Below, piece by piece: positions 6,092-8,497 of a stretch of 8,497 bases of DNA. Both the position numbers and the translations under genes were made by a program. The notes under the pieces were generated by a model, which did not search any database, was not told the origin of the DNA, and saw only the letters and a program-made list of their open reading frames with translations. The DNA lies in contig DISE01000077.1 in the NCBI GenBank assembly GCA_002421865.1, positions 7,117-15,613 on the forward strand, read 5' to 3'. Numbering within the stretch: position 1 is the first letter of the stretch; every line of letters begins with the position of its first letter. Source of the DNA: Castellaniella sp. UBA6218 (GTDB lineage Bacteria; Pseudomonadota; Gammaproteobacteria; Burkholderiales; Burkholderiaceae_B).

Positions 6092-7189
6092 ATGCAGCGT
6101 CGCGCGTTTCTGAAAAAGGCGGGTCTGGGCGCGGTGGCGGGCACGGCGGCCGTGGCCGCCCCGGCCATCGCCCAGTCGAACCCCCAGATCAACTGGAAAA
6201 TGACCTCGACCTACGGGCCGTCGCTGCCGCCGCTGTTCTCGACGGCGCAGATGTTCTGCGATCTGGTCAAGGAAGTCACCGACGGGAATTTCAACATCCG
6301 CCTGTATCCGGCCGGTGAACTGGTGCCGGGTTACGGTGTGATGGACGCCGTCGGCAATCGCACCGTGGAATGCGGCCAGACCGCGTCCTACTATTACTAT
6401 GGCAAGGATCCCTCCTTCTGCTTCGACACGGCGGTGCCCTTCGGCCTGAACGTGCGCCAGATGAACGCCTGGATGTACGAGGGCGACGGCCTGAAGCTGA
6501 TGCGCGAGCTGTTCGCGCCGCGTGGCATCGTCAACTTCCCCCTGGGCAACACCGGTACCCAGATGGGCGGCTGGTATCGCAAGGAAATCAAGACGGTCGG
6601 CGACCTGAAGGGCCTGAAGATGCGCACGGCTGGCTTCGCGGGCGAAGTCCTGTCGCGCCTGGGCGTGATCCCGCAACAGATTCCCCCCGGCGACATCTAC
6701 CCGTCCCTGGAAAAGGGCGCGCTGGACGCCGTGGAATTCGTCGGCCCCGTGGATGATGAAAAGCTGGGTTTCCAGAAGGTCGCCAAATACTATTACTACC
6801 CGGGCTGGTGGGAAGGCTCGGCCCAGGTGTCGCTGTACGTCAACGACAAGGCCTACGCCGAATTGCCCAAGGCCTACCAGCGCGTCATCGACGTCGCTTC
6901 TCGCGCCGCGGGTTCGAAGATGGTCCAGGACTACGATGCCCACAACCCCGAGGCCCTGCGCCGCCTGATCGCCGGCGGTGCCGTGCTCAAGAGCTTCCCG
7001 CGCGAAGTCATGGACGCCTCGTTCGAGGCTTCCAACCAGGTCTACAAGGAATTCTGCGACAAGGACCCGGGCTTCAAGAAGATCTTCGACAATTACATGG
7101 CCTTCCGCGACAACATCGTGCCCTGGTTCCGCGTGGCCGAAGGCTCGTTCGACAATTATCTGGGCGCCGCCCTGGCCCGGAAGAAGTGA
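6092..7189 (+). CDS. takP: TRAP transporter substrate-binding protein, TakP-like (2-oxo acid binding)
   Basis: A 365-residue periplasmic binding protein of the DctP family, closest in my memory to TakP of Rhodobacter sphaeroides, which binds pyruvate and other 2-oxo acids with sodium. The N-terminus is a twin-arginine signal: RRAFLK (3-8), an Ala/Gly-rich stretch, and likely cleavage after AIA (25-27), so it should be exported folded. Shared blocks: YYYYGKDPSF (100-109), GNTGTQMGGWYR (152-163), GLKMRTAGFAG (174-184), PPGDIYPSLEKG (198-209), GPVDDEKLGF (218-227) and YYYYPGWWEG (233-242). Gln157, Arg178 and Glu215 lie where ligand contacts are expected. TakP as I recall has EWVGP; here it is EFVGP (215-219). 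The start at 6092 has AGGAGA (6077-6082) 9 nt upstream; an earlier in-frame ATG at 6056 has none. No TRAP membrane subunits (DctQ/DctM) flank it, so it is an orphan here. A strong terminator follows. Confidence 0.9.
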   Translation: MQRRAFLKKAGLGAVAGTAAVAAPAIAQSNPQINWKMTSTYGPSLPPLFSTAQMFCDLVKEVTDGNFNIRLYPAGELVPGYGVMDAVGNRTVECGQTASYYYYGKDPSFCFDTAVPFGLNVRQMNAWMYEGDGLKLMRELFAPRGIVNFPLGNTGTQMGGWYRKEIKTVGDLKGLKMRTAGFAGEVLSRLGVIPQQIPPGDIYPSLEKGALDAVEFVGPVDDEKLGFQKVAKYYYYPGWWEGSAQVSLYVNDKAYAELPKAYQRVIDVASRAAGSKMVQDYDAHNPEALRRLIAGGAVLKSFPREVMDASFEASNQVYKEFCDKDPGFKKIFDNYMAFRDNIVPWFRVAEGSFDNYLGAALARKK

Positions 7190-7205
7190 TCACGGCCGCG
7201 TGAGC

Positions 7206-7236
7206 AGGGGCGTCCTCCGGGGCGCCCCTTTTCTTT
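7206..7236 (+). terminator. Intrinsic terminator after the TakP-like gene
   Basis: AGGGGCG (7206-7212) pairs with CGCCCCT (7223-7229), the stem continuing through a T-G wobble and two G-C pairs, followed by TTTTCTTT (7229-7236). This is a typical Rho-independent terminator, 17 nt after the stop codon. Confidence 0.87.
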
Positions 7237-7248
7237 GGCCGCGCGCGT

Positions 7249-7270
7249 ATCGGCCTCGAAGGAGGCCGGT
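7249..7270. terminator. Second hairpin, just upstream of the rplM promoter
   Basis: CGGCCTC (7251-7257), loop GAAG, GAGGCCG (7262-7268), extended by T-G and A-T pairs to 7249-7270, followed by GTTTGT. It could back up the terminator before it, insulating the rplM promoter, whose -35 box begins only 3 nt downstream. Confidence 0.5.
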
Positions 7271-7272
7271 GT

Positions 7273-7301
7273 TTGTCTAACTCCCGCCGCCCAGGTACAA
7301 T
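7273..7301 (+). promoter_or_regulatory. Sigma-70 promoter of rplM-rpsI
   Basis: TTGTCT (7273-7278) and TACAAT (7296-7301) are separated by exactly 17 bp. This is the best promoter match in the window and fits a highly expressed ribosomal protein operon. Transcription should begin near 7308, giving a leader of about 114 nt. Confidence 0.8.
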
Positions 7302-7307
7302 GGTCGG

Positions 7308-7421
7308 ATTTTCGTTTGAGATCACACCGTACGGGTTGCGGGTCGGGCGTTGCCTGTCCATTCATAAAGCCCTGGCGGAGCAGACGGAAATCCTTTCATT
7401 CATTTCATCAGGAACACCATC
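7308..7421 (+). promoter_or_regulatory. rplM leader with possible regulatory structure; contains AGGA ribosome binding site
   Basis: This is the predicted untranslated leader. GGATTT at 7306-7311, at the very start, can pair with AAATCC at 7388-7393, closing a loop of about 75 nt. That loop contains the palindrome CCGTACGG (7327-7334) and a small CGGGC/GCCTG hairpin (7344-7356). After it comes a pyrimidine-rich TTTCATTCATTTCATC stretch and the Shine-Dalgarno AGGA (7410-7413), 8 nt before the ATG. L13 represses its own operon in E. coli through the leader; the same here is inference. Confidence 0.4.
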
Positions 7422-7850
7422 ATGAAGACCTTTGTGGCCAAGCCGCATGAAGTCAAGCGTGACTGGTTTGTGATCGACGCCAAGGGCAAGGTCCTGGGTC
7501 GTGTGGCCAGCGAAGTCGCACGCCGCCTGCGTGGCAAGCACAAACCGGAATTCACGCCGCACGTGGATACGGGCGATTACATCGTCGTCATCAACGCCGC
7601 CGATATCGTCGTCACGGGCGCCAAGGCGCAGGACAAGCGCTACTATCGTCACTCCACTTATCCGGGCGGGATCACGGAAACCAACTTCCAGAAGATGCAG
7701 CAGCGCTTCCCCGGTCGCGCCCTGCAGAAGGCCGTCAAGGGCATGCTGCCCAAGGGCCCCCTGGGCTACGCCATGGCGAAGAAGCTGAAGGTCTATGCCG
7801 GTGCCGAGCACCCGCATACCGCGCAGCAGCCGCAACCCCTGGACTTCTGA
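7422..7850 (+). CDS. rplM: 50S ribosomal protein L13
   Basis: A 142-residue protein, the same length as E. coli L13, which binds 23S rRNA early in large-subunit assembly. The N-terminal MKTFVAKPHEVKRDWFVIDA, the central GDYIVVINAADIVVTG (51-66) and the C-terminal LKVYAGAEHPHTAQQP family signature are all present. It is the first gene of an operon with rpsI, with the usual order and a 12-nt spacing. AGGA lies 8 nt before the ATG. Confidence 0.98.
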   Translation: MKTFVAKPHEVKRDWFVIDAKGKVLGRVASEVARRLRGKHKPEFTPHVDTGDYIVVINAADIVVTGAKAQDKRYYRHSTYPGGITETNFQKMQQRFPGRALQKAVKGMLPKGPLGYAMAKKLKVYAGAEHPHTAQQPQPLDF

Positions 7851-7862
7851 GGATAGGCCATC

Positions 7863-8255
7863 ATGATCGGTAATTGGAATTACGGCACTGGCCGCCGCAA
7901 GACGTCTGTGGCGCGTGTGTTCCTGAAAAAAGGCACGGGCAAGATCGTCGTCAACGGTCGCCCCGTCGATGAGTACTTCGCGCGCGAAACCGGCCGCATG
8001 GTCGTTCGCCAGCCGCTGGAAGTCACCAACCACCTGGAATCGTTCGACTTTCACGTCAACGTCCACGGCGGCGGTGAATCCGGCCAGGCCGGCGCCGTGC
8101 GTCACGGCATCACGCGTGCCTTGATCGACTACGACGAAACCCTGAAGTCGCCGCTGAAGCAAGCGGGTCTGGTGACCCGCGACGCCCGCGAGGTCGAGCG
8201 CAAGAAGGTCGGCTTCCACAAGGCCCGTCGGCGCAAGCAGTTCAGCAAGCGCTGA
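7863..8255 (+). CDS. rpsI: 30S ribosomal protein S9
   Basis: A 130-residue protein, the normal bacterial length. S9 sits in the head of the small subunit, and its basic C-terminal tail reaches the P-site tRNA. GTGRRKTSVARVFLKKGTGK (8-27), GGGESGQAGAVRHGITRAL (69-87) and the tail RRRKQFSKR at the extreme C-terminus are diagnostic. Its Shine-Dalgarno TGAGGA (7848-7853) overlaps the rplM stop codon, which fits tightly coupled expression. An intrinsic terminator follows. Confidence 0.98.
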   Translation: MIGNWNYGTGRRKTSVARVFLKKGTGKIVVNGRPVDEYFARETGRMVVRQPLEVTNHLESFDFHVNVHGGGESGQAGAVRHGITRALIDYDETLKSPLKQAGLVTRDAREVERKKVGFHKARRRKQFSKR

Positions 8256-8263
8256 TTCCGCAT

Positions 8264-8284
8264 CCGGGCCGCTTTGCCGCCCGG
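8264..8284 (+). repeat. Inverted repeat just after rpsI
   Basis: CCGGGC (8264-8269) pairs with GCCCGG (8279-8284) around a 9-nt loop, 8 nt after the rpsI stop. There is no T-run. It probably assists the stronger terminator that follows or stabilises the mRNA end. Confidence 0.45.
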
Positions 8285-8296
8285 CGCGCAGCAGAG

Positions 8297-8328
8297 AACG
8301 CCGTCCCGGCTGCCGGGCGGCGTTTTTT
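8297..8328 (+). terminator. Intrinsic terminator of the rplM-rpsI operon
   Basis: AACGCCG (8297-8303) pairs with CGGCGTT (8318-8324); after one bulged T the stem continues with CCCGG/CCGGG around a 3-nt loop. A run of six T (8323-8328) follows. This is a canonical Rho-independent terminator. Confidence 0.92.
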
Positions 8329-8366
8329 GCTTCTTGCCGGACGTCGATCCCGCGGCGCCGTGCGCA

Positions 8367-8375
8367 TGCCATAAT
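8367..8375 (+). promoter_or_regulatory. Extended -10 promoter of argC
   Basis: TGC followed by CATAAT (8370-8375) fits an extended -10 element. No -35 is recognisable at the proper distance. The leader would be about 65 nt. No arginine-repressor box was recognised around it. Confidence 0.5.
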
Positions 8376-8447
8376 CAGTGGCGTGAACACGGGCGCGGCT
8401 CCGGTCTTCCGGGCGGGCTCGCCATTTCTACAGACAGGATCCCTTGC

Positions 8448-8497
8448 ATGAGCACGAACACTTCCACCCCCATCAAGGCCGGCATCGTCGGCGGGAC
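8448..8497 (+). CDS. argC: N-acetyl-gamma-glutamyl-phosphate reductase, first 16 codons (runs off right edge)
   Basis: The visible protein is MSTNTSTPIKAGIVGG, with the next codon beginning AC. IKAGIVGG(T) is the start of the NADP-binding Rossmann fold (GxxGxxG) of ArgC, which reduces N-acetylglutamyl phosphate to the semialdehyde in arginine synthesis. Position directly after rpsI is usual in Burkholderiales. AGGA (8436-8439) lies 8 nt before the ATG. Identification rests on 16 residues plus context; another Rossmann-fold dehydrogenase is possible. Confidence 0.75.
   Translation, partial: MSTNTSTPIKAGIVGG

Noticed and set aside
5960..6943. 327-codon open frame antisense to the TakP-like gene
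   Set aside because: Shadow of a confident gene; no ribosome binding site and no family features.
7362..8390. 342-codon open frame antisense to rplM and rpsI
   Set aside because: Covers two highly conserved ribosomal genes and their terminator on the opposite strand; compositional artefact.
1..8497. Undescribed defence, mobile or biosynthetic system
   Set aside because: All long frames with protein-like character belong to known housekeeping or transport families; no island signature or phage gene was seen, and no tRNA gene or attachment site was recognised.

Overview
The window looks like a chromosomal core segment of a GC-rich betaproteobacterium. The order rplM-rpsI-argC, the divergent darP (yjgA)/pmbA pair and the protein sequences suggest Burkholderiales, probably Alcaligenaceae (Bordetella/Achromobacter-like). 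That placement rests on remembered family resemblance and was not searched. There is no sign of phage, transposon, CRISPR, toxin-antitoxin or stable RNA genes.

Layout. Positions 1-595 (minus) hold the N-terminal third of glutamyl-tRNA synthetase (gltX), running off the left edge. Divergent from it, 718-3165 (plus) encodes an 815-residue Pat/YfiQ-type protein: an acyl-CoA-synthetase-like body fused to a C-terminal GNAT acetyltransferase. A short convergent gap (3166-3288) holds a 74-bp-period partial tandem repeat full of hairpins. Next comes a minus-strand pair, darP (ribosome maturation factor, 3960-4529) followed with a 1-nt overlap by a carboxylesterase/thioesterase-type hydrolase (3289-3960). 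pmbA/tldE (4596-5963) is divergent from darP. A Tat-exported TRAP substrate-binding protein of the TakP type (6092-7189) follows and ends at a clear intrinsic terminator. The ribosomal protein operon rplM-rpsI (7422-8255) has a good sigma-70 promoter, a leader of about 114 nt and its own terminator. The first 16 codons of argC close the window, behind an extended -10 promoter.

Functional theme. Most genes are housekeeping: tRNA charging (gltX), ribosome assembly and structure (darP, rplM, rpsI), peptide processing (pmbA), arginine synthesis (argC) and, probably, control by protein acetylation. TakP is the one uptake component and has no transporter membrane subunits in view.

I did not find a convincing undescribed system. 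The best leads are: the Pat-like protein, whose synthetase half appears to lack both the phospho-histidine loop and the nucleotide-binding half of the ATP-grasp domain; the structured 45-bp repeat pair, which contains the stop codon of that gene; an orphan TakP-like binding protein with a substitution near the expected ligand site; the lack of Shine-Dalgarno sequences in front of gltX, darP and pmbA; and a structured rplM leader.
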